Shown here: positions 52,501-64,000 of the stretch, in pieces
Layout of the letters: the number at the start of each line of letters is the position of its first letter
How positions within the stretch are numbered: the first letter of the stretch is position 1
Source: Mesodorylaimus sp. YZB2_4
Lineage: Eukaryota > Nematoda > Enoplea > Dorylaimida > Dorylaimidae
DNA length: 64,000 nucleotides
Direction: 5' to 3'
NCBI GenBank assembly: GCA_030248295.1
Contig: JASANH010000913.1
Location: 744,001-808,000 of the forward strand
Notes under the pieces: model-generated
The model's input: only the letters and a program-made list of their open reading frames with translations
The model's database searches: none
Told to the model about the DNA's origin: nothing
Position numbers and translations under genes: made by a program

Positions 52501-55223
52501 CATATCGCTGTTGTGTCACAGTAAGTGCGTGTCCATCAGTACTTTGGATCATGCAGTCTATGCGGTTGATGTAATGACAACCACCACCACCTGCAGCTGA
52601 GGCTACGATACACACAGCTATCATCAGATATCGCCCTTGAACAGCTGGGCCTGGCCTGTAGGCGTCTGCCTTCCGCTGCAGATGCACTTCCCGGCCGGTG
52701 TTCGAGTCGCGGCCTAATAAGTTTTTTGCTAGCTGGAGGCCAGCATCGGCCGATCCACCAATCCGGGGGGGATCGGTTCCCGATACGATTCAACTGCTGG
52801 ATCGGCCAGAATGTTTTTCGCGCTTTATCTGCTGGGAAATGATAAAGTGTGACGAACTTTAACAAGAAAATGCCGTTTTTCGCTGAAATCAGCATCTAAT
52901 CCCACTTTAGGTGCTGCTTATCTTTCCTGTGTCCCTTGGAGTGGTCTAACAGAGAGTGACATCAAATAGGGCAGGTTGGTGAGGCGCAGTGCCCATCTAT
53001 CTTCGGCCGCCCTGTCTTCTATTTTTTGAAGCGGATCGGCCAGATCGGATCGGGATCGGGGCGTTCAATCAAGACCCTGGATCGGATTAGGATCGAGATC
53101 CAGGCCTAGGGTCGAATCGGTCGATGCTGGGCTGGAGGCCACAAGAACGGCAGAATTAGGTTGTCACTCATGAGGTATATCTCACTTGACAAAAGAAGGC
53201 TCAGTATTTCCTACCTGCCGAAATACATGGCCAATATTTTCCTTCTTTGAAGTATGGTGTCAGTACTCAGTCATGATTCAATCTATTGCTGGAATTTTCC
53301 ACAAAAAATCGTCAGTGTCCATCACTGATTAAGAACCAGTATATCTCACCTGTTGAAATCTGCCACAATTTTGGTTATATCCTTCAATTTCTTATTATCT
53401 CTCCACTTCAGGGAAGTCACAAGTTGTCTGAAGAGATTTATGAAAGATAATGTTCGCGGCTCTGCTGATACGACCAAAATCAAAGATTTATCAAATTTGA
53501 TTAAGAAAATGCCACAGTTTCAAAAAGAATTGAATAACTATAGCACTCACTTGAACTTGGCTGAAAAGTGCATGCAGCGCTTCCAAACCGGTGTGGACAA
53601 GCTGTGTAAAGTTGAACAGGTTTGTGATTTCAGTTCTGGGAGGGTAGGTAATGAGGGATAATGTGCTTGTAGGATCTGGCTATGGGTGTGGACTCGACTG
53701 GAGAGCGGGTCAAGGATGGTGTGAAACTGCTGACACCCTTGTTGATCGAACCAGCTGTGGACGAATATGATAAAATCCGATTGATCCTCCTGCATATTTT
53801 GACAAAGAATGGTATGCAAACTATTTTTTGATACGTTATCAGAGAGAGGTGATGGGGACTGCGAAGAAATGACTGCCATATTTTGATAAAGTGTGGTGTG
53901 ATATCACAGTAGCATCGACTTATCAGCTTATCAATGATGTGCCAATAATTTTATAACTGATAGCAGAAGGCATTTTTTAAATCTTGCCAGCCAAATGGTC
54001 TTATCCTTTGCTAATGATAAGCTGATTTCAGCCACTGTGATGCAACTTTTCAGGCATCCCAGAAGAAAACTTGGGTCGGTTGCTGCAACACGCCAATATT
54101 CCAAGCGCTGATAAGCCTATGATAACCAACTTGGCCAATTTGGGCCTGAATGTACTGTCGGATCAGCCAAAAAAGAAGACGTGGCAGCCGAATCGCAAAG
54201 AACGCGTTTCGGAACACACGTATCAAATGTCCCGTTGGACACCAGTTATTAAAGATTTGATGGAGGACTGCATTGATGAGAAACTAGATCTGAGACATTT
54301 CCCATTTTTGTCCTCGGCTCCAAAATCTGGCGGGGACGATGGATTCCGGGCTGCTTCCAGGTTTGTGGTGTCTTGCATGGGTCGGCTGAACAGTCGAAAA
54401 GGGCGTGCCTATCCTTGATTTCCTACCTTTTTTTAAAGGGTGCCTGAACTAATCGTAAATAGAGCAAAAATTGTGAAAATTCAAATTTTAAAAATGGCGG
54501 GAATTTACGGATTAGCTTTGCTGAATCCAGCGTTTTCCCATACATCGAATAGGATTAGGTTTTGGTGATGTGTGTACGAGAATGCACAAAAATGTGACCA
54601 CTAGTGGCAAGAACTTGATTATATTTTTCAGTGCACGTTATGGGCAATGGCACAAGGAGCGTAGTCAGCAAGTGCAGAAGAGTGGGCCTCGTCTTATCGT
54701 GTTTGTGGTTGGTGGTGTCGCATTTTCTGAGATCCGGTGCGCTTACGAGGTGACCAAAGATCGAAGACCGTGGGAAGTCATAATTGGTGAGTAGGACTTT
54801 TCGATTCTGCTGAAAGTTTTAAAAGGTGAGAAATACCTGATTGTCGCAAAGGAAACTTCTGTTTATTCGTTAGTAGGTCCGCAAAAATCTACAGTACAGC
54901 AGATAGGTTTTTAATTAGTGAGAAATACTTTTTAATTGGGGAGGACTACTGCAACGATCCGACAAAGCATCCATGTTTCAACGAGTGATAAATACTTCAA
55001 GCAAAGTGGATTAGGAGGCGGAGCTAAGAACGAAGTGACCAATAGGAAAGCTGCATAATCTAGTTCCAGAGACATACATTTGCAAGCAGCAGAAAAACGA
55101 AAAATATAATCATAAATTTGTCTTCCTTTTCTTTTAGGTTCGGACCAAATTATTACACCACGCAAGTTTCTTGTCAGTCTATCGAAACTGGCACAACCGG
55201 CATATAATCGCCAGGAAGTGTAA
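49537..55223 (+). CDS. unc-18: UNC-18 / Munc18-1 (STXBP1) syntaxin-binding SM protein, 10 exons
   Basis: Sec1/Munc18 protein that binds syntaxin and SNARE complexes for synaptic vesicle fusion. Exons: 49537-49576, 50250-50390, 50653-50909, 51477-51710, 52282-52520, 53412-53619, 53673-53811, 54054-54360, 54632-54786 and 55138-55223; all GT/AG and in frame, 601 aa against about 590-600 for the family. The start reads [14 protein letters not shown] with exon 2 [11 protein letters not shown], matching the SM N-terminus. Diagnostic blocks: [162 protein letters not shown]. It is intact and closest to UNC-18/STXBP1 rather than Sly1, Vps33 or Vps45. The largest intron is 891 bp; intron 4 has a TA microsatellite. 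Confidence 0.96.
51745..51935. repeat. TATATACATG microsatellite-like tract in unc-18 intron 4
   Basis: Alternating TATATA, ATACATG and ATGCATAT words over about 190 bp. ORFs on both strands here (Tyr/Ile-rich) are artefacts of this tract. Confidence 0.8.
52640..53125. repeat. tRNA-like fragment and GGATCG low-complexity in unc-18 intron 5
   Basis: GGCCTGTAGGCGTCTGCCTT ... GGTGTTCGAGTCGCGGCC at about 52650-52712 resembles a tRNA-type SINE. GGATCGGCC/GATCGGGATCGG words follow at 52740-52810 and 53033-53125. Confidence 0.5.
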
Positions 55224-56017
55224 TTCCACGAAAACTGAGGGAATTTGGATTTGTCATTAAGTATTTAGCTTTTGTTGTTTTGTGGCAGTTTTAACATAGT
55301 CATTTTTGGGAGTATGTGATGGTCGGGTCTTTTGAAATTTTGTTCTCGTATTCAAGAAACGTTACATTTCGTGCTAGCATTCCAAAAGTGTATAATAACC
55401 GTGGCATTGCTTATGCCTTGCTTTCTCGCCAGGGATAATTGGAAAGGAAAATTCGTGCTTTAGTGCGTGGTTTTTTATATTTATTGGTCGGAAAAGGATA
55501 GTAAAGGGGATGCTGGGGTGGGGCATGTTTTTGGTAGTGTACTCTGCGAAGTCAAATACAGCATACAGTGTAAAGTACAGTAGGTTGGAATACAGTGTAC
55601 TGTAGTCATTTCCTGCCTGTACAGCTGATGCTTTCATAGATATCAGAATTGTAACCCAGACTCACTGTCGGGATCGGATCCCATCCGTTCGGATCAGATA
55701 TCCGATCCGACCTGAGAAATCATCCGAAAATTCGAATCTGATCTGAAGTGTCCGATCCGACATTCTAAGCTGATGGTGTTTGCAAGCAACCACTGTTACC
55801 ACTTTTTCTCGAAGCATTGTAGTGTAATGAATGAGATGGGATCAATATTCTGCATTGATTCTTATAATCTGCTTATAATAAGATTCACAAGTCCCCTCCT
55901 CATTATTTTAGACCAGAGAAAACATGGATGACTCACAAGGGAACATCGCCAACCGCTAACTGGAACTTTACGAAATTTGCTGATTGTTCCTAGGTGCTAA
56001 CGAAAGCCCTGCATAAT
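55224..56017. other. unc-18 3' flank
   Basis: Holds the unc-18 3' UTR and a GATCCGA tract (55668-55770: CGGGATCGGATCCCATCCG, GATATCCGATCCGACC). No gene seen. Confidence 0.5.
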
Positions 56018-56279
56018 ATCAGAGGCGTCTGGCCAACTGATCAAATGGCGGTGGCCTGAAGTCCTAGAAATTTTGTAGTTTCTGTATGGTAAGGAGCCCA
56101 AGCGTAGAGAAAAACATACAGGGTTCTTCCCAAACTCAGTTTTCGGGTTTTGTGCTTCTTGAAGCTCCAACTGTCAGGTTCTTGGCATTTTTCCTCGAAA
56201 AATCTAAAAACTCCAGAAGAATTTTGAAAATTCTAAGGACATAAGGCGCTGACCGTTCGGCCAGACGCCTATGATATTT
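56018..56279. mobile_element. Inverted-repeat element related to 18589-18775
   Basis: AATATCAGAGGCGTCTGGCC at 56017 is inverted as GGCCAGACGCCTATGATATT at 56258-56277. Inner arms GTCCTAGAAATTTT against GAAAATTCTAAGGAC. About 260 bp, no ORF. Confidence 0.75.
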
Positions 56280-56819
56280 CTATTGCATCTAGTCAGTACC
56301 ATTTCTTACTTTGTTAAGTTCACGCAACGGTTGACTCATTGATGAGCAGCGTGGATCTTCCATTTATCGGACTGTAAAGTACAGTAGATCCACTATGAGC
56401 AGAGTGGCAAAGCTTTGAGCGAGGGCTGCTAGTGCCATGAGAAGCATTTTCGAAAAAAAATTGATGCGATATTGATTGTTCAAAAAAAATTACAAATTTT
56501 CACATGTCGACCTCGGATAATTGCAACCGCCCGGGACCCCAAAAAGAGTTGCGATTAGCCAAAGTTGCAATTACGCAAAGTTCAGATGGATTTTTAAAAA
56601 AAAGTTGCAATTACGCGAAGTTTGCTGTGCTATGAGCACAAAAATCACTACCAATCTTTATTACCGCTTTCAAAAAAATTTTTATCAGGGATTTTTCGTA
56701 CTCACAGTTATTTTAACCAGTCGATTATAACCGAAATCTCTCGCTTTCCAATCTCACAGCAAAAACTGTTAGCAATTTTGCGTTGACGATGATGAACGAC
56801 AGAGTTTTTTTCAAGCACA

Positions 56820-57342
56820 CAGTAGAGTCCACTTATAGTCACATTGGATAATGTCACACTCCGGTCATTATCACAGGCTGTCAAAGTCACAAATTTTCCT
56901 CCATACTTGGTGAGTATTTTGAGTTCGCTTATTAGCACACTAAATTTGGCCCAGTCCGCTTATTGTCACATGAATTTCTTGGCCAGGGGGGAAGAGTATT
57001 AAAAAATCGTCAGGCTTACACTCTTGGCAGTCTAAAACAAGTGCAAAATCGTCAAAAACTAGTCGCAAGAAAAGGCGTGCATGAAGGCGCATGGCATCTT
57101 TACGCTTCAGCTCTGATTTGACTGATCCTCATAACTTAGATTTCTATGATTTACAAAAACTGGCTGAAACGCATTTCGTCTTTCAAAAGAGTTGGAATAC
57201 ACGAAAATGGTCTGAAGTGGCGACAAAACTCATAAAAGTAAAGTTTCGGCCATTTTAGAGCGTGCTTCGGTTTAGGTCATAGTCCGGATAGTGTCACATC
57301 TTCTTCCCAACCGGAGCTGGTGATATTAAGCGAACTCGACTG
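56820..57342. mobile_element. pogo/Tigger-like MITE, 523 bp
   Basis: The left end CAGTAGAGTCCACTTATAGT and right end (inverse) CAGTCGAGTTCGCTTAATAT are terminal inverted repeats, followed inside by TGTCACACTCCGG against its partner GTCCGGATAGTGTCACA. CAGT..AGT.C.CTTA ends resemble Tc1/mariner pogo-Tigger elements. A TA target duplication is not evident, so the edges may be decayed. No transposase. Confidence 0.6.
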
Positions 57343-57532
57343 AAAATCGGAACTCGAGTCACTGTCACGAACTTTTTCAGACAGGAAATTAAAAAATAAG
57401 CCTGTTTGCCAAATGTTTTTTAGACTCTTAGCGCGCTTCAGCTATTGTCTGAAATAAATGGGTACGATTATTGAATGAACTGCCTCGGACTGTTGTGAAG
57501 AGGGTTCAATGTTCATGTTTTACCACATCACA

Positions 57533-58390
57533 GGGATATGGATATCCATGTGATGATATGGATATCCATGTGATGATATATATATCCATGTGATGATATG
57601 GACATCCATGTGATGATATGGATATCCATGTGATGATATGGATATCCATGTGATGATATGGATATCCATGTGATGATATGGATATCCATGTGATGATATG
57701 GATATCCATGTGATGATATATATATCCATGTGATGATATGGACATCCATGTGATGATATGGATATCCATGTGATGATATGGATATCCATGTGATGATATG
57801 GATATCCATGTGATGATATGGATATCCATGTGATGATATGGATATCCATGTGATGATATGGATATCCATGTGATGATATGGATATCCATGTGATGATATG
57901 GATATCCATGTGATGATATGGATATCCATGTGATGATATGGATATCCATGTGATGATATGGATATCCATGTGATGATATGGATATCCATGTGATGATATG
58001 GATATCCATGTGATGATATGGATATCCATGTGATGATATGGATATCCATGTGATGATATGGATATCCATGTGATGATATGGATATCCATGTGATGATATG
58101 GATATCCATGTGATGATATGGATATCCATGGCCAGATATGGATATCCATGTGATGATATGGATATCCATGTGATGATATGGATATCCATGTGATGATATG
58201 GATATCCATGTGATGATATGGATATCCATGTGATGATATGGATATCCATGTGATGATATGGATATCCATGTGATGATATGGATATCCATGTGATGATATG
58301 GATATCCATGTGATGATATGGATATCCATGTGATGATATGGATATCCATGTGATGATATGGATATCCATGTGATGATATGGATATCCATA
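57533..58390. repeat. 20-bp minisatellite, about 43 units
   Basis: Tandem units of GATATCCATGTGATGATATG, almost invariant. Variants: TATATCCATG at about 57580 and 57720, GACATCCATG at about 57600 and 57740, and one GATATCCATGGCCAGATATG at about 58121-58140. The variant pair recurs exactly 140 bp (7 units) apart. Because 20 is not a multiple of 3, all three minus frames stay open as long repetitive ORFs of 273-298 codons; these are not genes. A degenerate tail of ATATCC/GATATGAA words runs on to about 58510. Confidence 0.97.
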
Positions 58391-58510
58391 TCTATATCCG
58401 ATGAATGAATATTCATTTCTTTCAGGATATGAATTTCAATATCATATCTTTCTTCTGGGAGCCGCGATATGCATTTGAGATATGAATTCTAATATCCTGC
58501 GGAAATCCAT

Positions 58511-60691
58511 GTCATGTCTGCCCCTTCAATGCGCATCGACTGCTCTGGATTGCAGTAAAATAAGACAGGAGTGATAAGAAATCCAAAGTGCTCGAATATG
58601 TACGCTGCTTGCATTACCTATAAGCAAATTTTCTCTTTTTCCAGAAAGATCAAGAATTCGTTGACGAGTCCAGCCGAGCCAGCATTGCTGGTGTGTGCTG
58701 CACACGCATTGACTTGGAGCTTGTGCGGTTAGCTCAGCTAGAGAGGTGAAGTAAAAAAAACACGACAGAGCCCATGTATACATTGTTATATGCTTGTTGT
58801 ATTTAGTACAGTATCCAATCTAAATCATATCTACAGTACGTCTTTCCTTTTTTATGTTCATATCAACACTAAATACAGGTTACATCCTGTTATGGGTTAT
58901 GGGGGGGGGGTTAAATTTTTCCCCTCTTGGCGCCCCCCCCGGGTTCCGCCCCCCCCCCGCCCCCTAATAAAAAACCCGGAGAAAAAAAACTCTAACACAA
59001 AAAGAGGGAGAAGCGCGGGGCCCGCTGCTTAGAGAAAGAACTCACTCTAAAAAAACTTCTGCAAAATAATAGGGGTCGTAGGGGGGAGAAACAAAAAAAA
59101 ACCAACACCCACATCCGTAATTAGCAACCTGGGCAACAACAGTCTCAAATAGAGAAGCACCATTCTCATGACTGCTGTCTGATTTTTTAAAAGCAGCTCC
59201 CAATTCAGTTCCAAATCCAGCTTCAAATTTCAGTTCACCTGAAATCAATTTACAGTAAATGGTAAGATGCCTTTTATTGCGTCTCGCAAGTTTTGTATCT
59301 TTTCCCACTAACCCCTGACTCACTACTTTTCCAACTACTGCATTGTAGAGGGCTGGCAATACAGACCCGCGAAATTTCAACTCAAATAATTCGCGCATTT
59401 TTAGAAATTTAAAAGCGATACTTTAGCATAGCATAGTATGCAGAGCGGGATTTCGGTTTTTTGACAACCCGCATGTCTGAACCCTTGTTAGAGCCAATAG
59501 AAAATTGTACGATCGAGCAGTTCCGCTTAGCATCCACTGTGCTGCACACAAACTCTGAAATGGACACTCTTTTCGACACGCCTGCGCCGCCTTGTCTACC
59601 GCGTGACTGCTTTGTAATTTGGTTCTGATATACAAGCAGCCATTCTACATTTTTATCGCATATTTTGTACGGTAGACGCCTCGGGATTTTTGATGCAGAA
59701 ATATATTTTTTGTCATAGGCAGCTTAAAGCAGGAAATTCAAATTTCGCATGGCTCCAAAAGCTCGACGTGCCTATAAAAGATGTAATGAAGCTGTTCACG
59801 CTTTATGCCAGTGACAATAGCCAGGTCGAGTGCACTGGGGCTTTTGTCCACTTCACATGGGCAATGATTTTGGATGCTTACATTGATAACAGTCCCTAGG
59901 CCTTTTTTATGTCTTTATGTATGTCCTCTATTACAAACCCGTTTTATGAAGGACGTAGGAGGAGCATTTCACCAGAAATGGACGGAGGTGCTTAGAGGCG
60001 TTCGTTAGGAGTGACTGGTGAAGCACTCGCTGGACAGACTCATCCTTGACGGACGGACGAACTCCGTTAACAGGGACGCGGTGCAACGCGGCCTGGATGC
60101 CAGAGGTAGTAGGCTGACAGACCTGGTGCCAGCCGGGGACCGGGGTCGTGGCCTAGCGGGTTAAGGCGCCCCCCCCCACGCGGGCCCACACGGGGGGGGC
60201 CCCCCCCCCCGGAAAAAACCCCCCCCCCCCCCCCAAAAAAAAAAAGCCACACTACAGCTTCCAAGTGGGAGCAGACTCGAATGGCCGCTGTATGGGGATC
60301 TCATTTTCCTTATAATCCTACTATATACTAGATCGGGACAATGTGAGTTTCGACCACTCATTCGTCGACTTCCTCATTTTGACTTGCTTGTCTCCTCCAT
60401 CACAGCTGACAAAACATATTTTCAAAGCTTTTGTTTAATATCCGAGTTGCGAACTTCCATTGAGCAGCCGCTGCCTGCTGCTTCCTCAAAAGTAACATTC
60501 TCAGTTTGAATTTGCCGCACTTTTCCTGACGTTTCTGCAGTTGTCTGCTAGACCCGCGCTAACACATTTGCGGCCATAACAAAGAGTCTGAATTCAAACC
60601 TGCTGGCTGCTGCCAGTCGGGCTGGTTAGCGCATTAGCTTATCGTTTTATTGGTGAAAGCAGTCTGCGGTGAAATCGTGCCCCGAGTAAAC
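58511..60691. other. Intergenic with low-quality patches
   Basis: 58905-58985 (G, C and A runs: GGGGGGGG, CGCCCCCCCC) and 60164-60245 (C and A runs) look like unreliable base calls. A family A SINE head (GGGGTCGTGGCCTAGCGGGT then TAAGGCG) at 60142-60168 runs straight into the second patch. A 118-codon minus ORF at 59042-59398 has mixed composition but no family I know, and part of it adjoins the poor patch. Confidence 0.5.
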
Positions 60692-63600
60692 ATGTCGATC
60701 CATTTTGGTGGGTTTACGGTGGACAGGTAGAATTCCAGTTTTTCCTGTTGTTTTTAAGATTTGATGGGCATGTATGATGTTTTTTGGATATTGGTCATGT
60801 AATACTGTATGACTGCAATTCTAAGAACTTATATTTTAGCGAAATTGACTGTTACGGATTCCGGAAGTCAGAAGATTTTAATGAAAAGCTTTACCGTGAA
60901 TTTCTCGAATCTTATCGTCCCGTTTTGGCAAGACGGTTAAAACGATGGGAAAAATTTTTCTATCCTGCTTCTACAAATGAAATTTCGACAGTAGCTTTAC
61001 TAAATAAGAAGTTCAGAAAAAAGACACGTAAGTATTTAACTTTTCACTTCCAGAAATGATACTGAAAATTGTTCGATTTTGTTTTCAGTTACACGCTTTA
61101 TCCACAAAGGCATTCCAGCTTCTTTACGTCCGAGGGTAAGAACAATCTTGTTTTCTGGTTTTCTATTCCTATTTACCCAAGTTATTGAATTGTGCCCCCC
61201 CAATGTCGGGCGTATTTGCTATTGGTGAAGTGACAATCAATTAGGAACGTGATCTGTCCGCCACACGAGCCACCCTATTTCCGCTGACTCACGATATTGA
61301 GAAACCATGGAAATTGGATACCTTTTTTATATGCTAGGTTTGGTTGGCTGTCACTGGTGCGGAGGAAGCCATATCTACGCATCCGAACACTTTTGAAGTC
61401 TATTCATGCACGAAATTGCCGAACGATGTGGTGAACGCAATCGAGCTTGGTGTGTTGGAATATTTGCAACAGCTTGAGCTAACTCTTAAAATTTTTTTTT
61501 AGATTTGGATCGTACTTTTCCAGACAATGAACATTTTCAAAAACGTGGTGGTAACGGACGCGTAGCGTTGAAGCAAGTTTTGCGAGCCTTAGCTGCCAGA
61601 AGACCCGATATCGGATATTGTCAGGTGGGAAAAACGTATAGCGGTTTTTTGTTAAAAAAATATGAGTCGATTTAGGGATTTAACTTTATCGCTGGTATGC
61701 TCCTATTGATTATGAACTCTCCAGAACGAGCTTTCTGGTTAATGGATTCGATTTTGGATCGTTTTCCGCAAGATTTCTACGGCTCGCATTTGCACGGCGT
61801 ACGTGTCGAGATAAGGTTATTAAAAATGTTAATTGCGTAAGTTTGTTTTTTTTAAATTTTCAGTTTCTGAAAGTCCATGTTTTAGGGAGAAAGCGGAAGA
61901 TGTCGATGCTGTATTGAATCGGTTCGATGTGGATTTGGCTCTTATGACGACCAAATGGTTTATTTGCTGGTTTTTGGAAAACCTTCCTATCGAGGTAAGA
62001 TTGCTGAACGTTGGTGGGGGAGATAACTTGAGGAGGCTAGAGGATTTTCATTATTGGCTTGAGACATGTCGAGAATCTTGAGACCATCATGGTGATTTGG
62101 TCGTTTGGCAGTTTAGACATGTCATAGTGTGGATATGTCCTTTTTTGACCACGTTACCAGTGGTAAAACAAGGGGTCGTAGTCCTTGGATTTTGGGGTGC
62201 TGAAGTTACATTCTCGTATGCCACACAACACTCGACAACGACGAACCTAGTAGTTGTGCATGTAGTGCTGGTGTAAAAAAACCGGCGTCAGGAAAGGACT
62301 GTTAGTCAGCATTAGTCATTACTTTCTCAAACATGACTCTTTTTTTCTTCTGACTTGAAAAATACCATAAACCACACGCACACGACTGGTGGGTAATATT
62401 TAGCCCGTGCATACACAGCACAGTGTTCATCCCTATCCTTGTTGGTTCATGTGTTTTTATGTTTTCTAGACGGTGCTGCGCCTGTGGGATTGTTTATTCA
62501 GCGATGGTGGTGGCGCTGACTTATTGACTAGAGCGGCTTTCACTTTGATTACGCATCATCGCGAACGTTTATTGAGATGTACGAATTTTCAACATGTGGC
62601 CGATCTGTTTCAACGCGGAATGACTGCTGATTCGTTCGCTATGGATTGTCATTCATTTATTCAAGTAAGAAAAGCGTATTAGCTTATTCGCCCTGGGAGA
62701 CCTGTTTATGTTTGGTTGATTTTTGATTGATTAGGGTCAAAGTGGATAGCATTTTAAAAACCTATTGAGCATGTGGTACAGTGGGCTGTGCCCTTGGGAG
62801 GAGAGTTGGATAAAAGGGGATGATGGAGTGGGAATGGAAAATGCCAGAAGTGATGGGCGTGCGAGTACAATAGAAGACGTGATGGACGGTGGGTGTGTCC
62901 GGGTGGGCATATATGGTCTGTGAGGCTGGCAGTTTTGTGGTACAGCTAGTGGGACACATGGGACACAGCCTGGCGAGACGAGTCTGCATGGCTGAACAAC
63001 AGGGAGCAGGCAGAAAAATGTGCTGATCCTTCCATTTTACACTGCAAGTAGTGTTTGACCACAGATACAGTACATGACTCATAGCATGTCCTTCTACAAT
63101 ATCTATGCGAGGGACTGGTTTGGTTTAATACAGACGCAGGCAGAGTGTTTCAGGTTGTATGAGGTGTAGCATTTTCACAGTTCCACAGAAAATTTTGCGT
63201 TGAGCGGGTGGTCTGAAACCCTTTAGGCGGGATCCCAGTCATAGGAGGCAGAGACACATCAATCCGACGTGTTTCTGCCTCGCACGGAGGAGCATGCGTA
63301 TGGCGTTAGCGCCAGAAGAATGATTCTTGCTTAGTTCTAATTTCGATTTACACTATGGCCACTGTTTCCTGCTGCCCCAGAATAAAACACTCAGTACCTA
63401 CCCGTTAAAGGGCCACCCGCTGTAGCCTAAGTTTTCAAAAGATTTCATGTAACTGCGCCTAAAGACCAAACATTTCACCAGCTGCCCTCCCTCAGGCATA
63501 CAACGCATAGACAAGTCAAAAAATTTGAATTCGCGCCAATTTCTCATAGCTCAGCAGGTTCGAGCTTCTTACTACAAAAACTGCCTGAAAGTGAGATGTG

Positions 63601-64000
63601 CGCAATTTTTGCTGAGAAACTTTTTCGATATTTTGAAAAGCATCGATAAAAGCAGAAATAAACAAATGGAAATCAAAAATCTAGATACTAAATGCAGCCG
63701 ATTTTTGAAATGTTTATGAGGCGAGATTGGTACAGTAATAATTACTGCTTACTAACACCGTCTTTTTTTAAATAAACAGCTTGAAACCAAGGAGCAATGA
63801 AACAACCGCGCTAATTTGAATTTTCGACGCTTTTTTTGTTTCTATAGGAGCCTAGTATCAAGTTATTAGCTCTAGGTGAAGAGCATGGCGTCTTCTTGAC
63901 TATCCTGGCCCTGTATGTGGAAACTTGTGACCTATTGTATGTGGCCTGTTTTAGGAAACGTACGACAAGACCAAATGGCTGAGCTCGTCTCGCCTGAAAG
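60692..64000 (+). CDS. GRTP1-like TBC-domain Rab GTPase-activating protein (3' end outside window)
   Basis: RabGAP of the GRTP1/TBC1D6 group. Exons: 60692-60726, 60840-61027, 61089-61135, 61338-61449, 61503-61624, 61676-61836, 61886-61994 and 62470-62664; all GT/AG and in frame, 323 codons. ATG at 60692 gives MSIHFGGFTVD, joining SEIDCYGFRKSEDF, the family's D.YGF.RPEDF start. TBC blocks in order: IHKGIPASLRPRVWLAVTGA; DLDRTFPDN with the catalytic Arg finger; DIGYCQGFNFIAGM with the Gln finger; FWLMDSILDRFPQDFYGSHL; TKWFICWFLENLPIETVLRL; WDCLFSDGG; ADSFAMDCHSFIQ. Both catalytic residues are present, so it should be an active GAP. A possible ninth exon starts after TTTTAG at 63955 (ETYDKTKWLSSSRLK, open to the window end), weakly like the family's C-terminus. 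The target Rab is not predictable from this. Confidence 0.9.

Noticed and set aside
57533-58390. CRISPR array
   Set aside because: Units are contiguous 20-bp tandem repeats with no unique spacers, in a eukaryotic genome.
57506-58416. Three minus-strand ORFs of 273-298 codons (Tyr/His/Ile repeats)
   Set aside because: They are the three frames of a 20-bp tandem repeat that contains no stop codon; there is no gene-like start context and all three frames are equally open.
59042-59398. 118-codon minus ORF as a gene
   Set aside because: No recognisable domain or exon partner, and part of it adjoins a low-quality patch; noted only in the intergenic entry.

Overview
The window is animal genomic DNA, and a nematode is the best guess. 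The genes are split by many introns with GT donors and short pyrimidine-rich TTTTCAG/TTTTAG acceptors. The coding set is ordinary metazoan (ESCRT-I MVB12, Munc18/UNC-18, eL28, a Wnt relative, TMEM70, a GRTP1-type RabGAP), and there is one receptor of the nematode Srsx chemoreceptor type. About 15-20% of the window is coding. The rest is long introns and intergenic DNA full of inverted-repeat (foldback) elements, tRNA-like SINEs and low-complexity tracts. Species and chromosome cannot be determined from the sequence.

Layout. 1-981 (+): the last five exons of an MVB12-type ESCRT-I subunit. 1571-8465 (-): a two-exon aspartyl/asparaginyl beta-hydroxylase-domain gene (ASPHD type) whose 5.96 kb intron holds a 3.7 kb foldback. 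10676-11581 (-): the main exon of a 7TM chemoreceptor. 12-23 kb: no convincing host gene, but a broken piggyBac transposase, several foldback elements and clusters of GTTAACG. 23403-29423 (+): glutathione reductase in ten exons, with two in-frame ATGs suited to mitochondrial and cytosolic forms. 29794-32199 (+): ribosomal protein eL28 in four exons, 370 bp downstream. 36089-37016 (-): a small coiled-coil protein resembling bublin (BBLN/UPF0184). 39683-40480 (+): a TMEM70-like mitochondrial membrane protein. 44136-47765 (+): a divergent Wnt-like protein that ends before the lipidated loop. 49537-55223 (+): UNC-18/STXBP1 in ten exons, complete. 57533-58390: a 20-bp minisatellite of about 43 units. 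60692-64000 (+): a GRTP1-like TBC RabGAP whose last exon(s) lie beyond the window.

The genes do not form a pathway or operon. Adjacent genes have unrelated roles (membrane trafficking, redox, translation, mitochondrial assembly, signalling), as expected for an ordinary animal chromosome arm. Exon joins were worked out by hand from reading frame, splice-site dinucleotides and recalled family sequences. Several long homopolymer stretches (about 22.97-23.37, 58.9-59.0 and 60.16-60.25 kb) look like poor-quality sequence and should not be interpreted biologically.

The strongest candidate for something new is the truncated Wnt-like gene: a signal peptide plus a Wnt N-terminal-domain core, with one expected disulfide pair missing as a pair, and no lipid-attachment loop or C-terminal domain. 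Also notable are the nested foldback elements, a short repeated TTTGC-AGTC-GCAAA hairpin family, and a recurring pattern of degenerate 5-7 bp word tracts.
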